A DNA stretch of 64,000 nucleotides from Rhizobium sp. J15 (GTDB taxonomy: Bacteria > Pseudomonadota > Alphaproteobacteria > Rhizobiales > Rhizobiaceae). The DNA lies in assembly GCF_002531825.1 (NCBI RefSeq), contig NZ_NWSX01000010.1, forward strand, positions 62,001-126,000, read 5' to 3'. Position numbers and translations under genes: made by a program. The notes beneath the pieces were generated by a model, which searched no databases, was not told the DNA's origin, and saw only the letters and a list, made by a program, of their open reading frames with translations. How positions within the stretch are numbered: the stretch's first letter is position 1; each line of letters begins with the position of its first letter. Below, in pieces: positions 17,702 through 26,065 of this stretch.

Positions 17702-19201
17702 TCAATCCTCATCCTGCCGGAAGCGCGACAAGCCACGGAAGATGAAGGGCGCGATCAGGGCAATCGCCGCAATGGCGATCATGACCGCCGAGCTCGCATG
17801 CTGGAGCAATATCATCGGATCGCCGAGGCTCATCTGCAGGGAGCGGCGCAGCGCATTGTCGGCAAGCGGCCCGAGGATCAGCCCGACGACCGCAGGCGCA
17901 ATGGGATAATCATACCGTCGCATCAGAAACCCGACGATGCCGAAGCCCGTCAACAGCAGCAATTCGACGACCGAGGGATTGGCGGCGATCGTTCCCATCG
18001 AGGCGAAGACCAGAATGCCGGCATAGAGCCACGGCAGCGGGATCGCCAGAAGCCGCACCCACATGCCGACCAGGGGAAGGTTGAGCACGAGCAGCATGAC
18101 ATTGGCGATGAACAGGCTTGCCACCAGCCCCCAGACGAGATCGGCATGCTGGGTGAACAGCAATGGGCCGGGCTGGATATTGTACTGCTGGAAGCCCGCG
18201 AGCATCACCGCTGCTGTGGCCGAGGTCGGCAGCCCGAGCGTCAGCAGCGGCACGAGCGTGCCTGCGGCCGAGGCATTGTTGGCGGCCTCCGGCCCGGCGA
18301 CGCCTTCGATCGCGCCCTGGCCGAATTCTTCGGGCTTGCGGCTCAGCTGCCGCTCGATATTGTAGCTGAGGAAGGTCGGAATTTCCGCCCCGCCGGCCGG
18401 CAGCGCGCCGATAGGAAAGCCGATGAAGGTTCCGCGCAGCCAGGGTTTCCAGGAGCGTTTCCAGTCCTCCCTCGTCATCCAGATCGATCCCTTCACGGGG
18501 ATAGGTTTCTCCGGCTTGTGGAGATGGCGCGAAGCGACGAAAAACGCCTCGCCGATCGCAAACAGGCCGACGGCGAGCGTCGTCACTTCCACACCGTCGA
18601 GCAGTTCGGGAACGCCGAAGGTCAGCCGGGCCTGGCCGGTGAGCTGATCTATTCCCATCAGGCCGAGCCAGAGACCGAAGGCGAGGCTGGTCAGGCCCCG
18701 CATCGGCGAGGAGCCGAATGTGGCCGAGACCGTGACGAAAGCAATCAGCATCAGACCGAAATAGTCCCAGGGACCGAACTTCACGGCGATCTTGACCAGC
18801 AGCGGCGCCAGAAAGGCGAGCCCGAGCGTGGCGATCAGCGCCGCGACGAAGGAGCCTATGGCGGCGGTCGCCAGCGCCGGGCCGCCCCGGCCCGAGCGGG
18901 CCATCTTGTTGCCTTCGAGCGCGGTCACGACGGACGCGCTTTCGCCCGGCGTATTCAGCAGGATCGCCGTGGTCGAGCCGCCATACATGCCGCCATAATA
19001 AATGCCGGCGAACATGATGATCGAGCCGCCGGGATCGAGCTTGAAGGTCACAGGCAAGAGCAGTGCGACCGTCAACGCCGGGCCGATGCCGGGCAACACG
19101 CCGACGGCGGTGCCGATCATCACGCCGATCGCGGCATAGATCAGGTTTGCAGGCTGGATCGCGAGCGCGAAGCCGTCGATGAGAAAGGAAATGGATTCCA
19201 T
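17702..19201 (-). CDS. tctA: Tripartite tricarboxylate transporter large permease TctA
   Basis: A 499-residue integral membrane protein with about 11-12 hydrophobic segments. It has TctA hallmarks: [20 protein letters not shown] near the N-terminus, [20 protein letters not shown], the second [20 protein letters not shown] repeat, and [16 protein letters not shown]. It is the main translocation subunit, working with TctB and the periplasmic TctC to import citrate or other carboxylates using an ion gradient. It starts 10 bases after the tctB stop, so the order of transcription is tctC, tctB, tctA. Length and motifs are intact. Confidence 0.93.
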   Translation of the reverse strand: MESISFLIDGFALAIQPANLIYAAIGVMIGTAVGVLPGIGPALTVALLLPVTFKLDPGGSIIMFAGIYYGGMYGGSTTAILLNTPGESASVVTALEGNKMARSGRGGPALATAAIGSFVAALIATLGLAFLAPLLVKIAVKFGPWDYFGLMLIAFVTVSATFGSSPMRGLTSLAFGLWLGLMGIDQLTGQARLTFGVPELLDGVEVTTLAVGLFAIGEAFFVASRHLHKPEKPIPVKGSIWMTREDWKRSWKPWLRGTFIGFPIGALPAGGAEIPTFLSYNIERQLSRKPEEFGQGAIEGVAGPEAANNASAAGTLVPLLTLGLPTSATAAVMLAGFQQYNIQPGPLLFTQHADLVWGLVASLFIANVMLLVLNLPLVGMWVRLLAIPLPWLYAGILVFASMGTIAANPSVVELLLLTGFGIVGFLMRRYDYPIAPAVVGLILGPLADNALRRSLQMSLGDPMILLQHASSAVMIAIAAIALIAPFIFRGLSRFRQDED

Positions 19202-19211
19202 CGGGCGTCCC

Positions 19212-19685
19212 TCAGAAAAGCCGCTCGAGCGGGCCTTGCGGCAAGGCGAGTGTCAGAAGCTTGTTGAACAGCAGGAAGACGACGAGCCCGATTCCAGCCC
19301 CGAGACAGAGATCCGCCAGAAAGGCCCTGCGGCCGAAGGCACGGGCGGTCAGGGCAAAAAGCAAGGTCGAACCGATGATGAAACCTGCCCCGAGCCAAAT
19401 GGAACCGATCAGGCCGCAGAGCGCCAGGCCGACCCAGGCGACAGCCTTCCAGTCGGCGGTCTCGACCTCGACGTCAGAGGGCTTGAAGGCTGACAACAGA
19501 TGCCCGATGCCGAGAACGGCGAAGAGGAGAGCGACGAAATAAGACGCAGCGCTGGCGCTCATCCCGTAGGCCGCACGGGCGGTCATATGGCTGGCGTCCC
19601 AATAGGTGATGGCCGCGATCGCAAACAGGACGACGGCGATCACCACCGGAGGACGGTTCGGAGAGTGGATTGTCTTGGGGGTCAT
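19212..19685 (-). CDS. tctB: Tripartite tricarboxylate transporter small permease TctB
   Basis: A 157-residue protein with four predicted membrane segments, matching TctB in size and topology. Family cues are the early membrane helix followed by FYDAS-like YWDASHM, then [20 protein letters not shown] and a glycine-rich third helix. I chose ATG 19685, which has GAGGAAA just upstream, rather than a longer frame. It lies between tctC and tctA, and TctB is the accessory membrane subunit of the tripartite transporter. Sequence conservation in this family is low, so the call rests on topology and position. Confidence 0.85.
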   Translation of the reverse strand: MTPKTIHSPNRPPVVIAVVLFAIAAITYWDASHMTARAAYGMSASAASYFVALLFAVLGIGHLLSAFKPSDVEVETADWKAVAWVGLALCGLIGSIWLGAGFIIGSTLLFALTARAFGRRAFLADLCLGAGIGLVVFLLFNKLLTLALPQGPLERLF

Positions 19686-19703
19686 GGTTTCCTCGCCGCG
19701 AAA

Positions 19704-19724
19704 GGGAGGAGCCAGGCCCCTCCC
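19704..19724 (-). terminator. Attenuating hairpin between tctC and tctB
   Basis: Six-base GC arms (GGGAGG / CCTCCC) with a nine-base loop lie between the tctC stop and the tctB ribosome-binding site. There is no U-tract. Hairpins at this place often let the binding-protein message accumulate above the permease message. Confidence 0.35.
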
Positions 19725-19737
19725 CGTCGCCGTCACG

Positions 19738-20709
19738 TCAGTCGGCAAGCCCGATCGAGGTCAGGATCGTCCTGACACGGTCGGTCTCGGAGGCGATGAA
19801 GCTCTTGAACTCGTCGGAGGGAGCGTAATAGTCGGACCAGCCGCGCGCCTTCAGGATCGCCTTCCACTGCTCCGACTTGACCGTCTTGTCGACGGCAGCC
19901 TTCAGCGCGTCGAGATCAGCGCCTTCGACACCCGGGCCGGCGAAGATGCCGCGCCAGTTCACCAGCTCGATATCGAGGCCCTGCGCCTTGAGCGGCTTGG
20001 CTTCAATGCCTTCGATCGGCTCAGGATAGGAGATGGCCAGCGCTCTGAGATCGCCAGACTTGATTTGGCCTTCCCATTCGCCATAGCCCGACACACCGGC
20101 CGTCGCCTGGCCGCCCAGCATGGCCGCAAGGGATTCGCCGCCGCCGGAATAGGCGACATAGTTGATCTTGGCCGGATCCGCGCCGGCCGCCTTGGTGACG
20201 AGCGCCGCCAGGATGTGGTCGGCGCCGCCCGCCGATCCGCCGACCCAGATGGTCTTGGCGACATCGGCCTTGATGGCGGCCAGCAGATCGTCGATCGACT
20301 TGATCGGCGAATCCTTCGGGACGACGATCACGAGCGGATCGCCGGTCAGCCGCGCAAGCGGCGTCACCTGCGTCAGATCGACCGGCGACTTGTTGGAAAT
20401 GCTGGCGCCGACGAGGGTGATGCCGGCGACGAGAAGCTGGTTGGGCGAACCCTTGGCCGTTCCGATGAACTGGGCAAGGCCGACCGTGCCTCCGGCGCCG
20501 GGAACATTGACCACCTGCACGCTCTTCGCATTGCCGCTCGCCATCATGGCTTCCTGCAGCGAGCGGGAGGCGGAATCCCAGCCGCCGCCTGCGCCGGCAG
20601 GCGCCGTGATGGTCAGTTCGAGATCCTGGGCGGCCGCGGAGATGCTTCCGACGCTCAGCGCGGTGCCGATCATCGCAGCCATCAAACCGTATTTCATGAA
20701 ATTGCGCAT
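19738..20709 (-). CDS. tctC: Tripartite tricarboxylate transporter substrate-binding protein TctC
   Basis: A 323-residue periplasmic binding protein of the TctC/Bug family. The signal peptide covers about residues 1-26 (cleavage after ISAAA). Family motifs are the early GAGGGWDSASR substrate loop, VVNVPGAGGTVGLAQF, and GGSAGGADHILAAL. Unlike many Bug proteins that have Asp near PAGG for amino-acid ligands, the loop here is PAGAGGGWD. ATG 20709 has a strong GAGGAGG ribosome-binding site eight to nine bases upstream; a longer frame would run into the promoter. It is the first gene of the tctCBA operon and has an AT-rich operator-like site about 60 bases upstream. Confidence 0.92.
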   Translation of the reverse strand: MRNFMKYGLMAAMIGTALSVGSISAAAQDLELTITAPAGAGGGWDSASRSLQEAMMASGNAKSVQVVNVPGAGGTVGLAQFIGTAKGSPNQLLVAGITLVGASISNKSPVDLTQVTPLARLTGDPLVIVVPKDSPIKSIDDLLAAIKADVAKTIWVGGSAGGADHILAALVTKAAGADPAKINYVAYSGGGESLAAMLGGQATAGVSGYGEWEGQIKSGDLRALAISYPEPIEGIEAKPLKAQGLDIELVNWRGIFAGPGVEGADLDALKAAVDKTVKSEQWKAILKARGWSDYYAPSDEFKSFIASETDRVRTILTSIGLAD

Positions 20710-20766
20710 CGCGATTTTCCTCCTCGCATCGCGGGGCTCACCTCTGAGCCGGACGGAAGGAATTTG

Positions 20767-20785
20767 CATTATATAATTATAAAAG
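20767..20785. promoter_or_regulatory. AT-rich operator candidate upstream of tctC
   Basis: The element contains the perfect 10-base palindrome TATAATTATA (20772-20781) and is almost identical to the site upstream of the aconitase gene. The flanking sequence is GC-rich, so the AT block stands out. It is a likely binding site for the GntR regulator at 16720-17604. The rest of the 374-base gap 20710-21083 shows only the downstream hairpin of the iron gene. Confidence 0.55.
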
Positions 20786-21019
20786 TAAATACTGGAAATT
20801 CGACGGCAGGACGAAGACCTGCCATGCGACAGGGAATCCGCTGGGAAACAGCGGTGCGCGGGCGCTTGCCGCCACCCAAACTGCGCTACGCCATCATTCG
20901 TTTCATGAAGTGCTGGATCGAAGGCCGAAGCCCGGACGGACCAAGATCCGACGTTTTCTCAGGCGAGCGCCAGGTGGCGCTCGCCGCCATCATTCGGCGA
21001 TATTTTCGGCAATGTCTGC

Positions 21020-21050
21020 AGCACCACAGGCCTCGCTGGCCTGCGGTGCT
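21020..21050 (-). terminator. Hairpin downstream of the iron-binding protein gene
   Basis: Thirteen-base arms with a five-base loop lie 34 bases beyond the stop of the minus-strand binding-protein gene. The only imperfection is a G-U wobble when read on the minus strand. There is no clear U-tract, so it may be a weak or Rho-assisted terminator. Confidence 0.5.
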
Positions 21051-21083
21051 TGAGCGGGATGATGCGATCCGTGGCTTGGCGGC

Positions 21084-22004
21084 TTAACGCGAGGCAGGCA
21101 GCCCGTAGAGCTTCTCGATATCGTCGAGCATCAGATTTGCCGCGAGGATGCCGCCGGCCGTATTCCAGACGGCATCGCTGACGGCGTCGACCTTGCCCGC
21201 CTTGACGACGGCGAGGTTCTTCCACAGCGGATCGGAAGTCCAGTCGGCGGCGGCAGCGGCCGTCTTGCCGTCGCCCGTGTCGTAGACGAGGTAGAAGAGC
21301 CGGTCGCCGTCGAATTCCGGCGTGCGCTCCTTCGTCACCTCGTCGGCGAATTCCATCCGGTCCTGGTTTGCCGGCCGCGCAAAGCCGATCTGGCTCAGTA
21401 TGTTGCCGGCAAAAGTATCCTTCAGCAGGATCCGGGTGCGCCCGGGCATGAAGCGCACCAGCGAAATCTTCTCGGCCTTCTTGTCCCCGAGCGCCTTGCT
21501 GATCGCCGCAACGCGATCGTCATAGGCCTTGAAGGCCGCATCCGCCTCCGCCAGCTTGCCGACGGCGGTGGCATAGAGCTTCATATTGCCCTTCCAATCG
21601 CTCCTGATCCGCTCGGAAAGCACGGTGGGCGCGATGGCCGACAGCTGGGAATAGATCTTCTCCTGCCGGAACTTGGTGCCGAGGATGAGATCGGGCTCGA
21701 GCGAGGCGATCAGTTCGAGATTGACGGCCGATTCGTCGCCGACCACCGTCACACCGTCCATCTGCTTTGCGATGTGATCGTACCAGGGCTTGCCCAGCCA
21801 GGAACGCACGGCGCCGACCGGCTTGATGCCGACCGCAAGCAGCGCTTCCGTTCCCTCGTTGGTCAGGACGACGATCCTCTTCGGCGCATCCGGCACTTCG
21901 GTCACGCCCATGGCATGGGTCACTTCGCGCGCGCTGGCCGCATTGACCACGATGAGGGAGAGGAAGGCCGTGAAGACCGCAAGCAGAATGGATTTCGTAC
22001 GCAC
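21084..22004 (-). CDS. Ferric siderophore/citrate ABC transporter substrate-binding protein (FecB-like)
   Basis: A 306-residue cluster A-II (FecB/FhuD type) periplasmic binding protein. A signal peptide spans about residues 1-25. The domain has APKRIVVLTNEGTEALLAVG and LELIASLEPDLILGTKF near the N-terminal lobe, LSERIRSDWKGNMKLYA in the hinge region and NTAGGILAANLMLDDIE at the end. I chose GTG 22004 because GAGG lies five bases upstream and the signal peptide then starts at once; earlier in-frame starts cross the divergent promoter region. It is divergent from the cognate permeases and ATPase and should deliver a ferric chelate to them. No TonB-dependent receptor gene is present in the window. 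Confidence 0.88.
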   Translation of the reverse strand: MRTKSILLAVFTAFLSLIVVNAASAREVTHAMGVTEVPDAPKRIVVLTNEGTEALLAVGIKPVGAVRSWLGKPWYDHIAKQMDGVTVVGDESAVNLELIASLEPDLILGTKFRQEKIYSQLSAIAPTVLSERIRSDWKGNMKLYATAVGKLAEADAAFKAYDDRVAAISKALGDKKAEKISLVRFMPGRTRILLKDTFAGNILSQIGFARPANQDRMEFADEVTKERTPEFDGDRLFYLVYDTGDGKTAAAAADWTSDPLWKNLAVVKAGKVDAVSDAVWNTAGGILAANLMLDDIEKLYGLPASR

Positions 22005-22036
22005 AGACGCCTCGAACTTGACAATCGGATGATTTT

Positions 22037-22052
22037 CCGACCAATCGGTCGG
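22037..22052. promoter_or_regulatory. Inverted repeat in the divergent iron-transport promoter region
   Basis: CCGACC and GGTCGG arms separated by four bases lie between the two divergently transcribed halves of the iron transporter. It is placed where a regulator could control both directions. The regulator is unknown; the sequence does not match a Fur box by eye. Confidence 0.4.
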
Positions 22053-22097
22053 GCCATAAGATGAGATACATTGTCCACTTAAAGTCAAGCTGAAACC

Positions 22098-23105
22098 GTG
22101 CGCCCGATTGCCGTCTCCACCTCTTCCCGACCCGGGATATCGCTGACGATCCTGCTGTGGGCGGTGCTGATAGCGGCCGTCGTCGCCAGCGTGGCGCTCG
22201 GATACCGGCAATATTCGCCGGCCGCGATGTGGAACGCGATTTTCTCCTTCGATGGATCGGAAAGCGCCGTCGTCATCACCACGCTGCGCATTCCCCGCGC
22301 CCTTCTCGCGCCGCTCGTCGGCGCCGCGCTCGGTGTCGCGGGCGTCCTGACCCAGACGCTGGCGCGCAATCGCATCGCTTCTCCCGATACGCTCGGCATC
22401 AATGGCGGCGCGGCGCTCGCGGTCGTCGCGTCGAGCGTCTGGTTCGGCGTCGGCTCGATCGCCGGAATGTCGCTGGCGGCCATATCAGGCGCGCTCGCCA
22501 CCAGCCTGCTCGTCTTCGGCGTCGCCGCCAGTTCCGGAGGCTTCTCGCCGATCCGCATCGTGCTGGTTGGCGTCACCGTCGGAGGCCTCGGCTATTCGAT
22601 CGTCCAGATTATCCTGACCACCAACGAAGCCCAGCTGAAGGAGCTGCTGTTCTGGCTGACGGGCTCGTTTGCAGACCGCCCCATCGCTTTTGCCCTCGGC
22701 GGCGCGCCCGTGGTGCTGGCCGGGCTCGCGGTCGCCTGGATGCTGGCGCAGCCGCTCGATGCGCTGCAGGCCGACGATACGACGGCGGCAAACCTCGGCG
22801 TACCGCTTGCCGTCGTGCGCTGGGCCGGCTTCCTGACCATCTCGCTCCTGACCGGCGCCGGCGTCTGCATGGCAGGCCCGGTCGGCTTCGTCGGTTTCGT
22901 CGTGCCGCATCTTGCCCGACGCTTCGTCGGCCTCAGCCATCGCCGCCTCATCGTCGCCTCGGCGCTGATCGGCGCGATCTACGCGACGGCGGCCGATATC
23001 CTCGCGCGCTTCATCATCTACCCGGCCGAAGCGCCGGTCGGCGCGATCACCTCGACCGTCGGCGGCATCGTCCTGCTGGTCCTGCTGAAGCGGAGAGCGG
23101 CATGA
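22098..23105 (+). CDS. FecCD-family ferric siderophore ABC permease (first subunit)
   Basis: A 335-residue integral membrane protein of the FecCD family with about 9-10 hydrophobic segments. Conserved features are LRIPRALLAPLVGAALGVAG near the start, TLARNRIASPDTLGINGGAA, and the ATPase-coupling region GPVGFVGFVVPHLARRFVG. It forms one half of the inner-membrane channel for the ferric chelate. It overlaps the next permease by ATGA. ATG-type alternatives are absent at the extreme N-terminus; the frame opens with GTG at 22098, just after the palindromic promoter region. Confidence 0.9.
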   Translation: MRPIAVSTSSRPGISLTILLWAVLIAAVVASVALGYRQYSPAAMWNAIFSFDGSESAVVITTLRIPRALLAPLVGAALGVAGVLTQTLARNRIASPDTLGINGGAALAVVASSVWFGVGSIAGMSLAAISGALATSLLVFGVAASSGGFSPIRIVLVGVTVGGLGYSIVQIILTTNEAQLKELLFWLTGSFADRPIAFALGGAPVVLAGLAVAWMLAQPLDALQADDTTAANLGVPLAVVRWAGFLTISLLTGAGVCMAGPVGFVGFVVPHLARRFVGLSHRRLIVASALIGAIYATAADILARFIIYPAEAPVGAITSTVGGIVLLVLLKRRAA

Positions 23106-24133
23106 TTTCCCCTGCCCGCCCGCTCGCAGCCTCCAGAGCGCCGCTGACGCTCGCCGCGATCATCCTTCTCTTCGCGGTCCTCGCCTTGACGGGGATCGCG
23201 TTCGGCTCGACCTGGATCCCGCTCGCGCAGGTATGGGACGTGCTTCTCGGCGCCGACATCCGCGGCAAGACCGTCATCATCCTGCAATTCCGCCTGCCCC
23301 GCGTGGTGATCGCGGCTCTCGCCGGAGGCGGCTTTGCGATCGCCGGCTATCTTCTTCAGCGCGTCACCCGCAACGAACTCGCCTCGCCCGGCATATTGGG
23401 CGTCGTCGATGGCGCCGCACTCGCGGTCGTCTGCTTCCTCGCCGCGCTCTCCAACGAGTCCAACGCCCTCGCCACCTCGGTCGCCTATCAGCCGGTCGCC
23501 GCCGTCGCCGGGTCGATTGCAGCGATCTTCGTCGTCTTCTCCTTCGCGGGCCGGCAGGCGGCGTCGGCGATCCGCCTGCTTCTTTTCGGCACCGCCGTCG
23601 CCGCGGTTTTGAAATCGCTGACGGTGATCGCCATGCTCGTCGGCCCGGTCTATCAGGCGGGACAGGCGGCGCGCTGGATCGCCGGCGCGGTCAACGAGAT
23701 CAACTGGAATGAAATCCGCATCACCGCGATCGGCATGCTGCCGCTCGTGCTTCTCGTGCTGATCGTCGCGCGCAGGCTGCCGCCGGCCGATCTCGACGAG
23801 ACCTCGGCCAGAAGCGTCGGCCTCAACCTGCCGAGCTTCCGCATCCAGATCTTCATCCTTGCCGCCGCCATTACCGCCCTTTCCGCCGCCTTCGTCGGCG
23901 GCATCGGCTTCATCGGCCTGATGGCGCCGCATCTTGCGCGCCGGCTGATCGGGCGGACCGTCCATTTCGGCCTGATCGGCAGCTTCTTCATCGGCGCATC
24001 GATGCTGGTTGGCGCGGACCTTCTCGTCCGGGTGCTCTTTTCGCCGACCGAAGTGCCCGCCGGCACGGTCCCGGCCGTCATCGGCGCTCCCTACTTCCTC
24101 TATCTCCTGATGAGAAACCAGCGCCATGACTAG
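23102..24133 (+). CDS. FecCD-family ferric siderophore ABC permease (second subunit)
   Basis: A 343-residue FecCD-family permease. It shows QFRLPRVVIAALAGGGFAIA, TRNELASPGILGVVDGAA, and GGIGFIGLMAPHLARRLIG, the segment that docks the ATPase. It should form a heterodimeric channel with the preceding permease. The ATG at 23102 overlaps the stop of the first permease (ATGA), and its own 3' end overlaps the ATPase start by eight bases. A much longer open frame upstream in the same phase lies inside the first permease gene and is not real. Confidence 0.9.
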   Translation: MISPARPLAASRAPLTLAAIILLFAVLALTGIAFGSTWIPLAQVWDVLLGADIRGKTVIILQFRLPRVVIAALAGGGFAIAGYLLQRVTRNELASPGILGVVDGAALAVVCFLAALSNESNALATSVAYQPVAAVAGSIAAIFVVFSFAGRQAASAIRLLLFGTAVAAVLKSLTVIAMLVGPVYQAGQAARWIAGAVNEINWNEIRITAIGMLPLVLLVLIVARRLPPADLDETSARSVGLNLPSFRIQIFILAAAITALSAAFVGGIGFIGLMAPHLARRLIGRTVHFGLIGSFFIGASMLVGADLLVRVLFSPTEVPAGTVPAVIGAPYFLYLLMRNQRHD

Positions 24134-24944
24134 TGCGACCGCCATCGACAGCGTGATTTCGATCGAGGAGCTCAGCCTCGACTACGGCAAGCTCAACGTC
24201 CTCCACTCCCTGTCGCTCGCCATTCCCCGAGGCAAGATCACTGTGCTCGCAGGCGCGAACGGCTGCGGCAAGTCCACCTTGCTGCGCGCAATCCGCCGGC
24301 TTCACAAGCCGAGCAAGGGGCATATCCTCCTCGAGGAGCTCAATCTGCACAGTCTCGGTGAAAAGGCGCTTGCCAGGAAGATCGGGCTGCTGACGCAGAG
24401 CCCGTCGGCGCCTGAAGACATGACGGTGCAGGAACTCGTCCGCCTCGGCCGCTATCCGCATCAGACGCTGCTGCAGCCCTGGAGTGCCGGCGATGCGGAG
24501 GCCATCGAACAGGCGATGGCCGGCACCGGCGTCGGGCATCTGCGCGAGCGCAGGCTGGGCTCCCTCTCGGGCGGGCAGTTGCAGCGTGCATGGATTGCGA
24601 TGGTGCTGGCGCAGGAAACCGACATCATCTGCCTGGACGAGCCGGTCAACCATCTCGATCTCGCCCACCAGCTCGAATGCCTCGAACTGGTCTACCGTCT
24701 CAAGCAGCAATTCGGCAGAACTGTCGTGCTCGTCCTGCACGACCTCAATCTCGCGGCGCGCTACGGCGACATGCTGGTCTTCCTCAGGGGCGGCGAGATC
24801 GTCGCCACCGGCGCGCCGGCCGATCTCGTCACCGAAGAGAGGGTGGCAGACGTCTTCGGCGTACAGGCGAAAATCATCACCGATCCCGTTCACGGCCGGC
24901 CGCTTTGCATCCCGCTCCGCCTTGCGGAAAAATCGCCTCAGTGA
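24126..24944 (+). CDS. Ferric siderophore ABC transporter ATP-binding protein (FecE/FepC-like)
   Basis: A 272-residue ABC ATPase with Walker A GANGCGKST, a Q-loop at LTQSPSAPEDMTVQELVRLG, the signature LSGGQLQRAWIAM, Walker B DIICLDEPVNHLD and the switch His in LVLHDLNLAARY. These match the iron-chelate importer subfamily (FecE/FepC). It completes the importer with the two permeases and the divergent binding protein. Overlap with the previous gene indicates coupled translation. A perfect hairpin follows the stop codon. Confidence 0.92.
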   Translation: MTSATAIDSVISIEELSLDYGKLNVLHSLSLAIPRGKITVLAGANGCGKSTLLRAIRRLHKPSKGHILLEELNLHSLGEKALARKIGLLTQSPSAPEDMTVQELVRLGRYPHQTLLQPWSAGDAEAIEQAMAGTGVGHLRERRLGSLSGGQLQRAWIAMVLAQETDIICLDEPVNHLDLAHQLECLELVYRLKQQFGRTVVLVLHDLNLAARYGDMLVFLRGGEIVATGAPADLVTEERVADVFGVQAKIITDPVHGRPLCIPLRLAEKSPQ

Positions 24945-24949
24945 AGTCA

Positions 24950-24979
24950 GTCGGCGGGACCGGTGAAGATCCCGCCGAC
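24950..24979 (+). terminator. Hairpin after the iron-transport operon
   Basis: Perfect ten-base arms (GTCGGCGGGA / TCCCGCCGAC) with a ten-base loop start five bases past the ATPase stop. There is no run of T, so termination may be partial. It also lies just beyond the 3' end of the minus-strand small ORF and could serve both. Confidence 0.55.
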
Positions 24980-24993
24980 GATCGTCTGCTCTA

Positions 24994-25200
24994 TCAACCT
25001 TCGACGATCAATTGGCTCAACTCACCGTTCAGCCTGTCGAGTTCGTCCAGAACCTTGCGGATCCGGGCGCGCGCCTGAAGCATCTGATCAATATCGGTAT
25101 CCGTGACGGCGGACGGCCCGCCCACGGCCTGCGGCTCGCAAGCGTCTACCGGGATGTTGGAAAGCTGATGGGGAAAGGGAATGATTTCGGCAATGTGCAT
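24994..25200 (-). CDS. Small hypothetical protein, helical C-terminus
   Basis: A 68-residue open frame starting MHIAEIIPFPHQ. The second half (TDIDQMLQARARIRKVLDEL, then DRLNGELSQLIVEG) has a regular charged/hydrophobic spacing that predicts a coiled coil or long amphipathic helix. There is no recognisable family, signal peptide or Cys cluster. An extension of 20 residues upstream is possible, but the ATG at 25200 gives a more protein-like start; the ribosome-binding site is weak in either case. It stands alone between the iron operon and DoxX. The 309 bases from 25201 to 25509 upstream of it hold nothing else I can identify. Confidence 0.45.
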   Translation of the reverse strand: MHIAEIIPFPHQLSNIPVDACEPQAVGGPSAVTDTDIDQMLQARARIRKVLDELDRLNGELSQLIVEG

Positions 25201-25509
25201 TTCATTATTTCGTATTCTGGAGGACAGGAAACGCTCATGTCTCCAGGTCCGATTGCGCATGGGCTGCGGCGTGCTTCATCGCCGGACAACCGGAACAGTT
25301 CGCTATTCATTTCAATGAGTTGCTCTGTGTTCGTATGACAGTAAACGCCGGATCAGCCTTAACAAAATCCTACTTTAGGGCGCCGCGCAGCTCACTTTGC
25401 GGCTTTGCTGCGCCAAGTGGACAGAGCTGCGACAATCGGATAGCGCAATCGAAGGCTGCAGGACTGTCGGCGCCGATCCTTCACCAAGCGCTGGCCCGCT
25501 CGTCATCCC

Positions 25510-25938
25510 TCATCCGCGCGGCGCGATCGGCGCCCGCTTGCCTCGCCCCCACAGGATGAATGCCGAAAGAGCAAGCAGAATGACGTTGAGCGGCAGGGCC
25601 GCCGCTTCGCCGCGGGACAGATGAAAGATCATGGCAGCGATTTGCAGAAGCACGCAACCGAGTGCGGCGAGCACGGTCAGGCGCGGCTGGATACGGGTCA
25701 ATGCCGGCAGCAGAACGCCCACTCCGCCGGCAAAATCGATGATACCCATGAGACGCAGGAACCATACGGGAACTTGGCCCGGCCATACCCACATCGCCGC
25801 CAACTGATCGACCGGCATGAAGAATTTCATGCAGCCGAACAGGGTGAAGCCGGCAAAGATAAGCACTTGCGCGGCCCATAGACCGGCCCGGAGCAATTTT
25901 CCGGCAGGCGGGGCGGAAGCAGTGGCAACATCAGACAT
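25510..25938 (-). CDS. DoxX/DoxD-family membrane protein
   Basis: A 142-residue protein with four predicted transmembrane helices. DoxX cues are FAGFTLFGCMKFFMPVDQLA after the first helix, WVWPGQVPVWFLRLMGIIDFAGG, and LLPALTRIQPRLTVLAALGC. DoxX-like proteins are small inner-membrane proteins linked in some species to redox or thiol stress; the role here is not known. It is divergently transcribed from a LysR regulator 125 bases away, which is the likely controller. Confidence 0.82.
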   Translation of the reverse strand: MSDVATASAPPAGKLLRAGLWAAQVLIFAGFTLFGCMKFFMPVDQLAAMWVWPGQVPVWFLRLMGIIDFAGGVGVLLPALTRIQPRLTVLAALGCVLLQIAAMIFHLSRGEAAALPLNVILLALSAFILWGRGKRAPIAPRG

Positions 25939-26050
25939 TCGAATCTCCTAAAACAGCAGCGCTACGCCGGACCGGCATGCGATCACGGCCGAGCCGAACA
26001 GATAAAGCTGGAGACCCATCGCGAAAACCGGTATATTTTCGAAATAATTT

Positions 26051-26065
26051 ATCGATTGGATCGAT
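26051..26065. promoter_or_regulatory. Palindrome at the LysR start, candidate autoregulatory site
   Basis: Two ATCGAT arms separated by TGG, overlapping the start codon region of the lysR-type gene in the doxX-lysR divergent region. Its position suits repression of the regulator's own gene. ATCGAT is itself a palindrome and common in this genome type, so support is modest. Confidence 0.35.

Noticed and set aside
17605-17736. Longer N-terminus for the GntR regulator
   Set aside because: It would overlap tctA by 35 bases, has no ribosome-binding site and adds 44 residues unlike GntR proteins.
22062-22076. RirA-type IRO box (TGA-N9-TCA) before the iron permeases
   Set aside because: The best match has TCC instead of TCA and the flanks do not fit, so it is not above chance.
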